Shown: one piece after another, positions 1-8,440 of the stretch
Position numbering within the stretch: the stretch's first letter is position 1
Layout: the number at the start of each line of letters is the position of its first letter
Assembly: GCF_008389435.1 (NCBI RefSeq)
Contig: NZ_VUYS01000002.1
Location: 124,001-188,000, forward strand
Source of the DNA: Candidatus Nitrosocosmicus agrestis
GTDB taxonomy: Archaea; Thermoproteota; Nitrososphaeria; Nitrososphaerales; Nitrososphaeraceae
Length of the DNA stretch: 64,000 nucleotides
Direction of reading: 5' to 3'
Notes under the pieces: generated by a model
Database searches by the model: none
What the model was told of the DNA's origin: nothing
The model's input: only the letters and a program-made list of their open reading frames with translations
Program-made: the position numbers and the translations under genes

Positions 1-534
1 TTCAGCATACCTGAGAAACTCCTCTGAAGGTTTTTTAGATAATTCACTTAATTCTTTAATTAATTCTAACGGTCTGGTATCTATCACAATATAGATATGA
101 TAACCATTTCCTGTCCACAGTATAGTCGGTTGAGAACTATATAATTTTTCTTCGATTGTCTTTATACTCCTATTCTTTGTCTTTTCTAACTTAGTTATTG
201 CTTCCGGATATGGTAGATTTTTTTCTAAATCAAGATCGATAAAAATAATATTTGGAGCTTGTATGTCTGAATAACTGAGATAATCGTTGTTGTCTAAAAC
301 TGGGTAAGCATTGATTCTACAATCTATAAAATCTGCTTTAATGTATTCATTTAGTATTTGTTCTTTGTTATAGACTGTAAATTGTCTATTATTACTAAAA
401 GCCGTTGATATTTTCCTCGGGAATAATTGTTGTCTTCCTTCAAAATGTGAAAGAATAAAATCTATTCCTTCTTTAACTTTGTTGATTCTATCATCCTTTT
501 TCTTATAGTCAACACCACTATTTCCAGAAATCAT
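1..534 (-). CDS. Archaeo-eukaryotic primase superfamily protein (partial)
   Basis: This reading frame runs off the left edge; 178 N-terminal residues are visible. Residues 97-103 (IFIDLDL) match the hydrophobic-D-hydrophobic-D metal-binding motif of archaeo-eukaryotic primases, and residues 142-148 (GNGYHIY) resemble the following histidine motif that binds the incoming nucleotide. The start ATG at 534 lies inside the polymerase gene, overlapping its end by 17 bases, so the two are translationally coupled. Together with the polymerase and the helicase it probably primes replication of the integrated element. It is not the chromosomal PriS, because it sits in a mobile-element operon; the length and C-terminal domains are unknown. 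Confidence 0.75.
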   Translation of the reverse strand, partial: MISGNSGVDYKKKDDRINKVKEGIDFILSHFEGRQQLFPRKISTAFSNNRQFTVYNKEQILNEYIKADFIDCRINAYPVLDNNDYLSYSDIQAPNIIFIDLDLEKNLPYPEAITKLEKTKNRSIKTIEEKLYSSQPTILWTGNGYHIYIVIDTRPLELIKELSELSKKPSEEFLRYAE

Positions 535-2536
535 CTAAAGTTGAGTCCCCTTTAACATGCTTATTGTAATTATAACCTAAACATTCTACCTGTTTTTCAA
601 ATATTGATTGTAATGTTTTGAGGTATTCGCTTCTGTCTATGAATGCGGGATCTGAATGTGCTTTTCCAAGGCAATTAGCTTTGTAATAATGTATGGTATC
701 TCCCTCCTTAGCATTTTGTTGTTTTCCCACAATATATTGAAATTTATTATCAGAATACTCAGATGGATCTCTTTCTAAAGTAAGACTAATTGCTAACCGT
801 TCATGTGGAACTTGACCTTTTTCCATATCTTGATATGCTTTTCTTAGTTTGATTGTAGGATTTCTACCATGTTTTAGATCTTCAACAAACCCTCTTTGAA
901 GATTATTTATCCATGGGGGTCTATCAGATTTTTTACCTTCCATTCCCACTATATCCGGAGCTTTAGTTACATCATCCTGATGTATTCCTATGTAATGCTT
1001 CTTACCTAAAAGTAGAAACTTTTTATAAGTTTTGACTAATTCAATTTCTGTATCCTCGAGCATTATAGAGCATTCTGCGAGAAATTTATCGATATCTAGT
1101 TCACCTTTTACGTCTGTTACAAAAATACTGTCGGTATCTCCATAAATTACGTCAAATCCATAAACTTTCTCTGCAATATGTTTCATATAGTCTAAAGTTC
1201 TTCTACCAAAGGCAGTAGTTAGTTCTGCTACTCGGTAATCAGCAAATTCAAAAAACTTGGTATTAAAAAGACCATAACAACCATTAATCAAAATCTTTAG
1301 TCCTAATTGCATAGCATTATTTCCCAGGTCTTTTTGTCTGAATCGTTCATTTCTATACTGTTCTAGGAGCTTTGGAATTATACCTCTGTATCTTTTGCAA
1401 ATCCAATATTCTTTTTGTCCTTGATGTTGTTCTTTTTCACCTTTGTCATGTATTAAATTCATGATTTCCTTTGGAACTCTAGCTTCGGGGTCATCTTTAC
1501 AACATGAACAGTTAACAGTGTCAAAGCTAATGTTGTAAATTATTATCAAAGTAGGATAAAGCGATCGCACATCAAAAACATACACGAGTTTTTTATCTCT
1601 ATAATAACCTTTTTTAGGATCGAGGACTAATCCACCTTCAATTTTCTTTTTTCCTCTTTGTATAGGATCAAGCGTTGGAGGTTTGCATTCACCGTTGTTA
1701 ATCTTGTCATTGATGACTTTGGTCCACCAACTAGTTAAACTATTGTTACAGACTCTATCAAATGGTACTTTTGTAATTATAGATATGGCATTCATCAAAT
1801 CAAAGATTTCATAGTTATTATGTCTGGAAAGGTCCATAACTAATGATGCATCTTTTATAACATATTCTAGTTGTTTAACATTAGATAATTGTTGTATCTT
1901 TTGTCCATCCATGTATTCAAGCTTTCCTTCACCTAAAATTGTTCTGCATACTGTATCTAGTTTCAGATTTAGATATTTACCATTGTAAATACCCATCACC
2001 ATTTCCTTTTTGTAAACGTTATAGAGGTCTATGTGATAATAATACCTAAATTTGTTTAATTTTCTAATGGTTGGAACGGCAGAAAAATTTCGTATATCGT
2101 GACCTCTGATATAAGGAACGCCTCTACGGTCAAAAGCAACAATTGAAGAAATATCATAAAATTTGCAAACTTCATCTATTATCTTTAAATCAGAATTTAT
2201 TCCACTAAACTTACCTCTACTGTTTTGAATTCTAACACCCTTGGTGTTCCAACCAATTGTTAATCTATACTGTAGAATTTCAGACATGATCCATTTTACC
2301 AATTCCTTTTCTGGTTGCATGTGATTGACAAAGTCTAATTCATGCTTTGATTTTATGTTTCCTAAATTATCAACTATTGCTCCTGCAAATATTGAATACG
2401 GTTTTTGAGAATTATTTTCATCATATCTATATTCTAAATCAAGAGCAGCGTAGGGTTGCATTAGCAATTCATTCCTTTGAATATTATAATTGGTATTGGA
2501 AGTGATTAAAGGAACGTTTGAACTTGAACTTGTCAT
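518..2536 (-). CDS. Family B DNA polymerase with proofreading exonuclease
   Basis: The 672-residue protein carries all hallmark motifs. Exo I is at residues 33-35 (DLE), Exo III is around 225-229 (YVIKD), polymerase motif A is at 322-330 (DVRSLYPTL), motif B is at 414-422 (KILINGCYG, where the usual NS is NG), and motif C is at 465-470 (YGDTDS). A late stretch (GMEGKKSDRPPW) resembles the thumb-proximal KxxxxR region of the family. At about 670 residues it is shorter than cellular PolB (about 780-900), like polymerases of mobile elements and viruses. Its start overlaps the helicase stop by four bases and its end overlaps the primase start. It probably replicates the element; it could alternatively belong to a casposon-like or spindle-virus-like lineage. 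Confidence 0.92.
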   Translation of the reverse strand: MTSSSSNVPLITSNTNYNIQRNELLMQPYAALDLEYRYDENNSQKPYSIFAGAIVDNLGNIKSKHELDFVNHMQPEKELVKWIMSEILQYRLTIGWNTKGVRIQNSRGKFSGINSDLKIIDEVCKFYDISSIVAFDRRGVPYIRGHDIRNFSAVPTIRKLNKFRYYYHIDLYNVYKKEMVMGIYNGKYLNLKLDTVCRTILGEGKLEYMDGQKIQQLSNVKQLEYVIKDASLVMDLSRHNNYEIFDLMNAISIITKVPFDRVCNNSLTSWWTKVINDKINNGECKPPTLDPIQRGKKKIEGGLVLDPKKGYYRDKKLVYVFDVRSLYPTLIIIYNISFDTVNCSCCKDDPEARVPKEIMNLIHDKGEKEQHQGQKEYWICKRYRGIIPKLLEQYRNERFRQKDLGNNAMQLGLKILINGCYGLFNTKFFEFADYRVAELTTAFGRRTLDYMKHIAEKVYGFDVIYGDTDSIFVTDVKGELDIDKFLAECSIMLEDTEIELVKTYKKFLLLGKKHYIGIHQDDVTKAPDIVGMEGKKSDRPPWINNLQRGFVEDLKHGRNPTIKLRKAYQDMEKGQVPHERLAISLTLERDPSEYSDNKFQYIVGKQQNAKEGDTIHYYKANCLGKAHSDPAFIDRSEYLKTLQSIFEKQVECLGYNYNKHVKGDSTLDDFWK

Positions 2537-5127
2537 ACCGTTTCCCCCTTTTGAGGGTTAGTCAAAGATTCATTATTACTTTCAAACCACTTTACCAACA
2601 ATTGCGGTTTGTTTTTTATGATTTTGATATTTGGATGTCTTATAATATTTGAAACGAGATCCCTTACAATTCGATTTTCTCTTGAAGTTAACTTATCTCC
2701 CAAATAATTTCTAACTATTTCATTATTCTTACAAACGGATCCTATGGCATAATTGACGGCTATTATCGAGCCATCAGATAATTGTATAATTTTTAGAATT
2801 TCCTGTAAAGCAGTGTATTTAATACCGTCGCTATCTGTAATTATGGGAGAAACGGGATATTGTGTCTGATACTCCTCTTCGTCTTCGTCTTCTGCATGTG
2901 ACCTTGTCACATGCTCAAATGGTTCTGACCCGGAGAGAGGCACGGTGATTTTTTTGGTATTTTGTATGTTAAAGATCCCACATGATTTTATTGGGTTACA
3001 ACAGAGATTTTCAGTCTTATCCTCTTTTACAGGTAAAAATTTCTCCGATTTTTCTTTTGAATCTCGACTCTTACTTAAGCCATCGTCTAAATCACCATCA
3101 TGTTTTTGCTGAGCCTGTGGTGATGAAATATCTTTGAACGTGTGACAGTAATTATTGTTATTGTCACACGGTTCTACTGTTTCAATAGTATCAGCTTTGT
3201 CGATGGAATTCTGAACAGAATCATTCTCAAAATCATTATCATCAACAGATTGTGTGTCGCACTCATAATTTTTATTAGATTTCTGATCATAAGGAACAAA
3301 ATCCTCTTTTAGATCGAGAAATTCTTTTGTTCTAAACCAGTCATATTCAGAATTCAATCTTATCTTAAGTTCTGAATTACTATAATCACTTACTGTTGAT
3401 ATCTCCCCTATCCTTAAAGCTTCAAATTCTCTCATCGTTCGAGTTACCACCGGTTGTGAAATTGATAGTTCATTGCATATCTGTGATGTTGTAAGTTCTC
3501 CAGTTTCGCTTTTTAGTAGGAGGTCTAATAACCTTACACGTCTCACAGGTGCTGTTGATAAAGCAACTTTGACAGCGATTGGAACATCCTGTATGGTCAG
3601 GGAGTTTCTTCCCTGAGAAATTGCATGTCCGATTGCAAGGTTACGTAAAAGAATAACCGCTCTAGATGCATCCTCAATTACAGGAAAGTCTGTATCATAA
3701 TCTTGACCTTCTACTTGATGTGGTTGTTGATAATAGTTACCATTTTGTTCATTATTTGATTCATTATTTTCGTTACTATAATTCGATTTATGTTTTGTAA
3801 ACTTTGATTGAGAGACATAGACGTCTCCTCTAAGAGGAGCGAGTAAATTTGCTAGTTGTGCTATATATTCTAAAGCCTTGTCTTGTTCTCCTTCCTCTTC
3901 TTCATTCCATCTTATTTTTATAACGTTGTTTTCAAGCCTTGTCCTACCTTCTATTTCAGGAGCAGCGTCAAATACTTTTAAATAATCTAAAAGTTTTTCT
4001 TCAATTTCTTTGTTTGTGCTGGAAAAATTATTGTTTTTGGCTATTCGTTTTAAGTCCCAAACTGTTTTCTTTTGAAGGTTAGGACGGATAAAATATATCT
4101 TATGACCTAATGTTCCCAATAATTTCCACACTCTAAAAGGGATCTCGACTGCGGCTCCCAGCCATACAAACATAGTATCCCCGTATTTTCTATGCCCATG
4201 GGCACCAGAATCATTTTCCAGTCCATGTCCGTCAAGAACTCGGGTTATTATTCCCATGGTTTTTTGAAGATCTTCCTCCTTGCCTGTAAAAAATAACGCC
4301 AATTCGGGAGTAAGTACGAGTTTACCTTTCATTTTTGGTAACATGTCAACTTTTTGTAGTTGTTCCTCGTTTAATGCTGCGTTATGTGAGATAAGTGAGC
4401 TTGGAGTAAAGCCGTCTGTGTAAAAAACATGGACATATTTTCTAAAGAGCTGAATTACCATGGTTTTCATTGAAGATGGAGGTGCAACTATTACGCCCAT
4501 AAACGGGAGAGTGAAATCCATAACGTTCAGTATTGATTTAACCGTTAAGCAAAATTCCATAAATATCCAGGCTTCTGGATAATGACTTTTGAATATCTTT
4601 TCTAAAATCTCATATTTTTCGGCTACCTTAGATTGCCATTCTTTATAGGGATCAGATGCTTCTTGGAATTGACTTCTAAGTTTCTTTACGTCATTTAAAA
4701 AATTAGATTTAAATTCGTCGTTTGGTTGATCTTCAATATTAGGATCAAGTCTATCTTGACAAAGAAAAATTTCATCTCTATATGAGACAATCTGATTCTC
4801 TATATCTGATATCCCTTGATCTATTAATTGAGAATCACCTGTCATTTGCTTGAGGTATTTTAGTTTGATTCTAACCTCCTTACATAATTTTTGAATTGAA
4901 GATTTAGATTTTCCTACTATTACTATGCAAATAGTCTCATTTCCAGAATTAAATTGTAATATACCCCTATCTAGAATGATCTCATCTATCCCCATTTTAG
5001 AGACATTTTCAGTTATTTTGAATCTGATCGTTCTCGTATTTTTATCGATTGGACCAATATTGCTGTCGCGACTATGACTCAAATTTTTCACCTTTCTTCT
5101 GGTCATGACAGAGACATCTACAAACAA
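2533..5127 (-). CDS. AAA+ replicative helicase-like protein with winged helix
   Basis: The 864-residue protein has an N-terminal part of unknown fold, a P-loop at about residues 214-222 (VAPPSSMKT, with Met where most P-loops have Gly, much as MCM has Ala), a Walker B-like strand at 269-280 (KLVLTPELALFF), a sensor-like strand around WLGAAVEIP, and a winged-helix region near residues 535-590 with a recognition helix (SQPVVTRTMREF). The C-terminal third is rich in Asp, Asn and Ser and looks disordered. This layout is like MCM-type or plasmid replication helicases. An alternative ATG at 5106 would give a protein seven residues shorter. It lies between the zinc protein and the polymerase, with overlaps on both sides. 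Confidence 0.7.
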   Translation of the reverse strand: MFVDVSVMTRRKVKNLSHSRDSNIGPIDKNTRTIRFKITENVSKMGIDEIILDRGILQFNSGNETICIVIVGKSKSSIQKLCKEVRIKLKYLKQMTGDSQLIDQGISDIENQIVSYRDEIFLCQDRLDPNIEDQPNDEFKSNFLNDVKKLRSQFQEASDPYKEWQSKVAEKYEILEKIFKSHYPEAWIFMEFCLTVKSILNVMDFTLPFMGVIVAPPSSMKTMVIQLFRKYVHVFYTDGFTPSSLISHNAALNEEQLQKVDMLPKMKGKLVLTPELALFFTGKEEDLQKTMGIITRVLDGHGLENDSGAHGHRKYGDTMFVWLGAAVEIPFRVWKLLGTLGHKIYFIRPNLQKKTVWDLKRIAKNNNFSSTNKEIEEKLLDYLKVFDAAPEIEGRTRLENNVIKIRWNEEEEGEQDKALEYIAQLANLLAPLRGDVYVSQSKFTKHKSNYSNENNESNNEQNGNYYQQPHQVEGQDYDTDFPVIEDASRAVILLRNLAIGHAISQGRNSLTIQDVPIAVKVALSTAPVRRVRLLDLLLKSETGELTTSQICNELSISQPVVTRTMREFEALRIGEISTVSDYSNSELKIRLNSEYDWFRTKEFLDLKEDFVPYDQKSNKNYECDTQSVDDNDFENDSVQNSIDKADTIETVEPCDNNNNYCHTFKDISSPQAQQKHDGDLDDGLSKSRDSKEKSEKFLPVKEDKTENLCCNPIKSCGIFNIQNTKKITVPLSGSEPFEHVTRSHAEDEDEEEYQTQYPVSPIITDSDGIKYTALQEILKIIQLSDGSIIAVNYAIGSVCKNNEIVRNYLGDKLTSRENRIVRDLVSNIIRHPNIKIIKNKPQLLVKWFESNNESLTNPQKGETV

Positions 5128-5305
5128 TTCTAATCCCTGTTGGTTTGTTTGAATAGACTGTTTTACACTTGTTACAAGTTATCGGACATTTAGCAATAGA
5201 TAATTCCAGTATTGAAAAACTATTTATCGATTCATTGTTACCTTCATAAAGTTTAATTTCATGTTTATCCTTATTAACAATGGGAAAATTCTTTTCATCT
5301 TTCAT
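5072..5305 (-). CDS. Small CxCxCH zinc-binding protein
   Basis: The 77-residue protein has a CxxxCxxC cluster (CPITCNKC) followed about 20 residues later by CRCLCH, so four or more cysteines and a histidine could bind zinc. It begins four bases after the AbrB-like gene stop and its end overlaps the helicase gene, so it is part of the replication operon. The CxCxCH ending is shared with another small protein of this chromosome near 22110. Function is not known; a DNA-binding or recruitment role in replication is only a guess. Confidence 0.6.
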   Translation of the reverse strand: MKDEKNFPIVNKDKHEIKLYEGNNESINSFSILELSIAKCPITCNKCKTVYSNKPTGIRIVCRCLCHDQKKGEKFES

Positions 5306-5308
5306 TTT

Positions 5309-5470
5309 TTAAACCTCTAATTTTTCGATAATGATCTTGTCATTGTCCTTGTTGATTTTGACAAAATCTCCTCTTTGCATTTGAAGATCTTTTAGAAAGT
5401 CTTTGGGTAAGACAACGGTTAGTGATGTTTTACCCACGATTCCATTGATTCTATGAATATGTCCTCTCAT
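5309..5470 (-). CDS. AbrB/SpoVT-type DNA-binding regulator
   Basis: A 53-residue ORF (MRGHIHRINGIVGKT..., ending KIIIEKLEV) has the swapped-hairpin AbrB pattern: a short strand, then SLTVVLPKDFLKDLQ, then a basic/acidic strand with GDFVKI. It is too short for most ORF callers. It is the first gene of the leftward replication operon, four bases before the zinc protein. The palindrome at 5504-5529 lies between it and the divergent gene, fitting a small dimeric repressor that controls its own operon. A MazE-like antitoxin is the main alternative, but no toxin gene is adjacent. Confidence 0.65.
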   Translation of the reverse strand: MRGHIHRINGIVGKTSLTVVLPKDFLKDLQMQRGDFVKINKDNDKIIIEKLEV

Positions 5471-5503
5471 TACAATATAGACTGTAGATACTGTTATTAG
5501 GAA

Positions 5504-5529
5504 GATACTATTATGTATATGATAGTATC
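5504..5529. promoter_or_regulatory. Palindromic operator candidate in divergent promoter
   Basis: GATACTAT at 5504-5511 is repeated in perfect inverted orientation as ATAGTATC at 5522-5529, with a 10-base spacer. A further half-site GATACT lies at 5487-5492. The palindrome sits in the 65-base gap between the AbrB-like gene and the divergent gene starting at 5536, and overlaps the region where the TATA box of the rightward gene should lie. Binding by the AbrB-like protein is inference. Confidence 0.5.
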
Positions 5530-5535
5530 ACGTAT

Positions 5536-6786
5536 ATGTTACAATCTAATACTAACAAATTAACGATCAAAAGCATCACTATCGAAGATATTCTTTATCG
5601 CGATGTCGAAAAACTCGAATCTAATAATGATGAGGAGAAAGAGTATAAAGAGGAGATTAGCCTTTACCGGGACATTATCCGTTTTATTCTTTCAGATTAT
5701 AAGGACAAATACAACCCAGAAATTGAGAAGGATGACATGAACGGTATACCGATTATAGTTTCTTTTAGGATTTGGCCATTATGCAAGTGGTTATTTAACA
5801 ATAACAAGGATTTGCAAGATGCATATGAAGAGGAATATGGAAGCAGACGGGTTGCTATTGAGAAGAGACCAACAAAGATTAAAGGAAAAGTTGCACGTAG
5901 GTTAGAAAGACTTGTACAGTTAGGATTATTCGATATTGATGAAAACAAGGTCAAATCTCAAAGAAACAAGGGTCTGGAGACACTATTATATCATGTTCCA
6001 AGGAGTGGTATATTAGTCGCATTGACTTTGGATCTACAGAACTGCGATAAGGGTTCAGACAGGTATAAGAAAATGTTGCTCCTGACGTTGAACGAGTACC
6101 TTATATCTATTCCTCCAAATTATAAGAACTACGATAATTACTATTATTATTTTCTAAAGACTCTTTTGACTAAATGTATAAACAAATACGATGATATTCT
6201 CGACTACTTTTTTTATTATATGTCTAAACATTCCTTTGGGTTCTTGATAAATTTTCATGATTTAAGATATACCATGAACAATTTCATTTTTGAAAAAATT
6301 TTAAATGACAATAATTTTAGGGAATTGTTCTATGAGACGTTAAATAATTTTAAAACACCATTGTTTTCAAAAGAACCACAAGATAAATTGGACAAAAAAA
6401 TATTAGATACGGAATTAAAAAATATTGAAAAAAGCAGACATATGATTAAAGTCTGCTTTAAATCAGATATTGAGTCTCAAATTGACAAAGACATGTGGGA
6501 GTCTTTAAAATATGATACCCACATGATGAAATCTTTTCAGTATACCAATAGCCAAAAAAAACGTTTTATTCCAAACCATGTCTATAAAAATGGATTATAT
6601 GAAAAGATAGAACGAGAAAAGGTTATAAATCATCAAATAAGAAATGAATGGGAAATAATAAAAAACAACAACCTTAATTCAAATAAGATTACGATGATCG
6701 TAAAATGTCAAAGGTGTAGTCACATATTCTCATATTTATATAATATAGAAAGTCAAACTTGGGATGCAGTTGGACTAAAACCGTAA
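5536..6786 (+). CDS. Hypothetical element protein, possible winged helix
   Basis: I do not recognise this 416-residue protein. The N-terminal half contains a basic helical stretch (residues about 105-135, including KGKVARRLERLVQLGLF) that could be part of a winged helix; the middle is rich in Tyr, Asn and Lys. The C-terminus has a single CxxC (KCQRCSHIF), too little alone for a zinc ribbon unless it dimerises. It is transcribed away from the replication operon and toward the integrase gene, with which it converges 43 bases apart. It belongs to the mobile element, perhaps as a regulator. Confidence 0.5.
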   Translation: MLQSNTNKLTIKSITIEDILYRDVEKLESNNDEEKEYKEEISLYRDIIRFILSDYKDKYNPEIEKDDMNGIPIIVSFRIWPLCKWLFNNNKDLQDAYEEEYGSRRVAIEKRPTKIKGKVARRLERLVQLGLFDIDENKVKSQRNKGLETLLYHVPRSGILVALTLDLQNCDKGSDRYKKMLLLTLNEYLISIPPNYKNYDNYYYYFLKTLLTKCINKYDDILDYFFYYMSKHSFGFLINFHDLRYTMNNFIFEKILNDNNFRELFYETLNNFKTPLFSKEPQDKLDKKILDTELKNIEKSRHMIKVCFKSDIESQIDKDMWESLKYDTHMMKSFQYTNSQKKRFIPNHVYKNGLYEKIEREKVINHQIRNEWEIIKNNNLNSNKITMIVKCQRCSHIFSYLYNIESQTWDAVGLKP

Positions 6787-6829
6787 GACGTTATTAATGA
6801 ATTATTTGATTTTTGAATTTAACAAAACC

Positions 6830-8176
6830 CTAGTCAAAGTTGCCTGATTGAATTAGCTGTCTTGCTATCAGCTGTTTTCCTTGTTCATCAACTGAAGAAA
6901 AGGCTTTGACTAAATCTTGCAAGACAGAATCCATTTCTTTATATCTGGTCTCTAGTTCCATTATCTTCTTGTTTTCTTCTTCTTTAATTTCATCAAATGC
7001 TTCTGGTTTTAGAGGATAGGAACATTTAGAACAGTATTTATTCTCCAATATATTTGGTAAATCGCATCGTGGACATATTGACTGTATAGGTTTCTTCTTT
7101 TGGAGTTCTTCTGTAATTATTCCATTGTATTCTAATATTTTGTTTTTTAGTTCATTACCCATTCTTCTCTTGATATATCTAGATCCTTGTTTTGAATTCA
7201 TTGACCACCTTACTTTCTTCTTTAATGCATATTCAGGAAGATAGTCGGAATCGGCAGTTATCGCTGAATGTCTTATGCAATAAGGATTCCATTTCTTTAC
7301 TTTGAGCAAACGGTTCAATCTTTCCTTTTCCTCTTCATCCGTTATCTGGTTTGATTCAATTAGTCTTTCAATTCTTTCTTTTAGATGCTTCATAAAATTA
7401 TTTAGAGCGTCAGCATGTATTGGAGCACCGGTGATTTGATTACAAATTATACTTGCATTTGGTTCATTTTTAAAAGGATGTTCATTAATCCAATCTCTAA
7501 CATAAGGAAATGAAAAAGTAAGTAGAATAGGACCAGTTCCAGTTTTTGATTCGAAAGGAATTTCACCTTCTCCATATTTTTGCTTTAATTTTATATGCTT
7601 TATTTTGAGACCTGAAATCTCATGAGGTCTAGCGTCTAGGTCCCAAAGTAACGATAATGCAGCTTTATTTCTTTTTAAGGGTTCATATTTTATTATTGCT
7701 TGAAAGTCATCTTTATCCCATATTTCAGATTCCAGATATGGACTGATTCTTTTACTCTTCTTTTCTTTGATTTTCAGAAAAGATGGAGTCACCCAATCTG
7801 AAGGATCCAATGATTCTTCATTTCTCTGTTGTCTTAATTTTTCATTGTATAACCATCTAAAAAAATACTTAATTCTCTGTAAATAGTCATTCCAAGTTCG
7901 CATCCATTTTCCGTCAGGATCATCCTCTTTACTTTTTATTTTAGAATCAAGAAATGACAGTATCTCTTCCTTTTTAGATATTTGAATAAAATCTAAATTT
8001 TTTCCAAAGAATTTTGCCATATTAATTAGGGCTTTGATATTCTGATTTTGATAACTTTCAGATGTATTAACAGATCTCAAGTACAGATAAAATTCATAAA
8101 TTAATTGAGCATTATTGTAGTTATCCAATAGTCGAATATTTTTTATGGAGGTCTCTAACTTTACTGGCATTAACAA
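6830..8176 (-). CDS. Tyrosine recombinase (integrase) with C-terminal zinc ribbon
   Basis: The 448-residue protein has an N-terminal core-binding SAM-like region, then the catalytic domain: Arg183 (LDARPHEI), the box II region at 299-304 (YCIRHS, Arg302 and His303), and the nucleophile Tyr334 (SRYIKR). After the catalytic domain, four cysteines (368, 371, 382, 385) form a zinc ribbon, followed by a helical tail. It is read leftward and its start is 90 bases from the 3' end of tRNA-Lys, the position expected for an integrase that recombines at that tRNA. The catalytic residues look intact, so the element may still be mobile. Confidence 0.88.
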   Translation of the reverse strand: MLMPVKLETSIKNIRLLDNYNNAQLIYEFYLYLRSVNTSESYQNQNIKALINMAKFFGKNLDFIQISKKEEILSFLDSKIKSKEDDPDGKWMRTWNDYLQRIKYFFRWLYNEKLRQQRNEESLDPSDWVTPSFLKIKEKKSKRISPYLESEIWDKDDFQAIIKYEPLKRNKAALSLLWDLDARPHEISGLKIKHIKLKQKYGEGEIPFESKTGTGPILLTFSFPYVRDWINEHPFKNEPNASIICNQITGAPIHADALNNFMKHLKERIERLIESNQITDEEEKERLNRLLKVKKWNPYCIRHSAITADSDYLPEYALKKKVRWSMNSKQGSRYIKRRMGNELKNKILEYNGIITEELQKKKPIQSICPRCDLPNILENKYCSKCSYPLKPEAFDEIKEEENKKIMELETRYKEMDSVLQDLVKAFSSVDEQGKQLIARQLIQSGNFD

Positions 8177-8265
8177 AGCCTCCTGCTATCACGAATATCG
8201 GTAATATACATTATTTTATGACGAATATAATATAGAATAACTTGTATATAGACCCGTATACTATG

Positions 8266-8354
8266 CGGGTTCGGTGGGATTCGGACCCACGACATTTTAA
8301 CCTCTTTCGAACTGGTTAAGAGCCAGACGCTCTGCCTGGCTGAGCTACGAACCC
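8266..8354 (-). tRNA. tRNA-Lys(CTT) with short non-canonical intron
   Basis: On the minus strand the acceptor arms GGGTTCG and CGAACCC pair fully, the D-arm is GCTC/GAGC, the anticodon loop is CTCTTAA (anticodon CTT) and the T-arm is GTGGG/CCCAC. Between the anticodon arm and the T-arm there are about 21 bases instead of the usual 5. Removing 15-16 bases (about 8296-8311) restores a five-pair anticodon stem TCTGG/CCAGA and a normal variable loop, so a small archaeal intron after position 42-44 is likely. The 3' end faces the integrase gene, making it the probable attachment site. Confidence 0.85.
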
Positions 8355-8440
8355 TACGAATAAATGAGTTGCAAAAACACTATTTAAATCAAACTAAGAA
8401 CATATAATCGAACGAAACAAATTTAGAAAAAATGGATTAA

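Larger units (their letters stand above)
1..8354. mobile_element. Integrated element with own replication module (right part only)
   Basis: The stretch between the left window edge and the tRNA-Lys gene carries, on one strand, an AbrB-like regulator, a small zinc protein, an AAA+ helicase, a family B DNA polymerase and an archaeo-eukaryotic primase, plus a divergent unknown gene and a tyrosine integrase next to the tRNA. Integrase beside a tRNA 3' end is the usual arrangement of archaeal integrative elements, so the right end is inferred to lie in the tRNA (attachment core within its 3' half). The left end is outside the window. No capsid, conjugation or transposase gene is visible in this part, so virus, plasmid or casposon-like identity cannot be decided. 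No Cas1 gene is seen here. Confidence 0.75.

Noticed and set aside
1-8354. Casposon identity for the integrated element
   Set aside because: No Cas1 gene is visible, and a tyrosine integrase beside a tRNA explains insertion better; the unseen left part could still change this.
8266-8354. tRNA-Leu(TAA) with long variable arm
   Set aside because: The anticodon stem CTGG/CCAG frames loop CTCTTAA with anticodon CTT, and the extra bases do not form a variable-arm helix.
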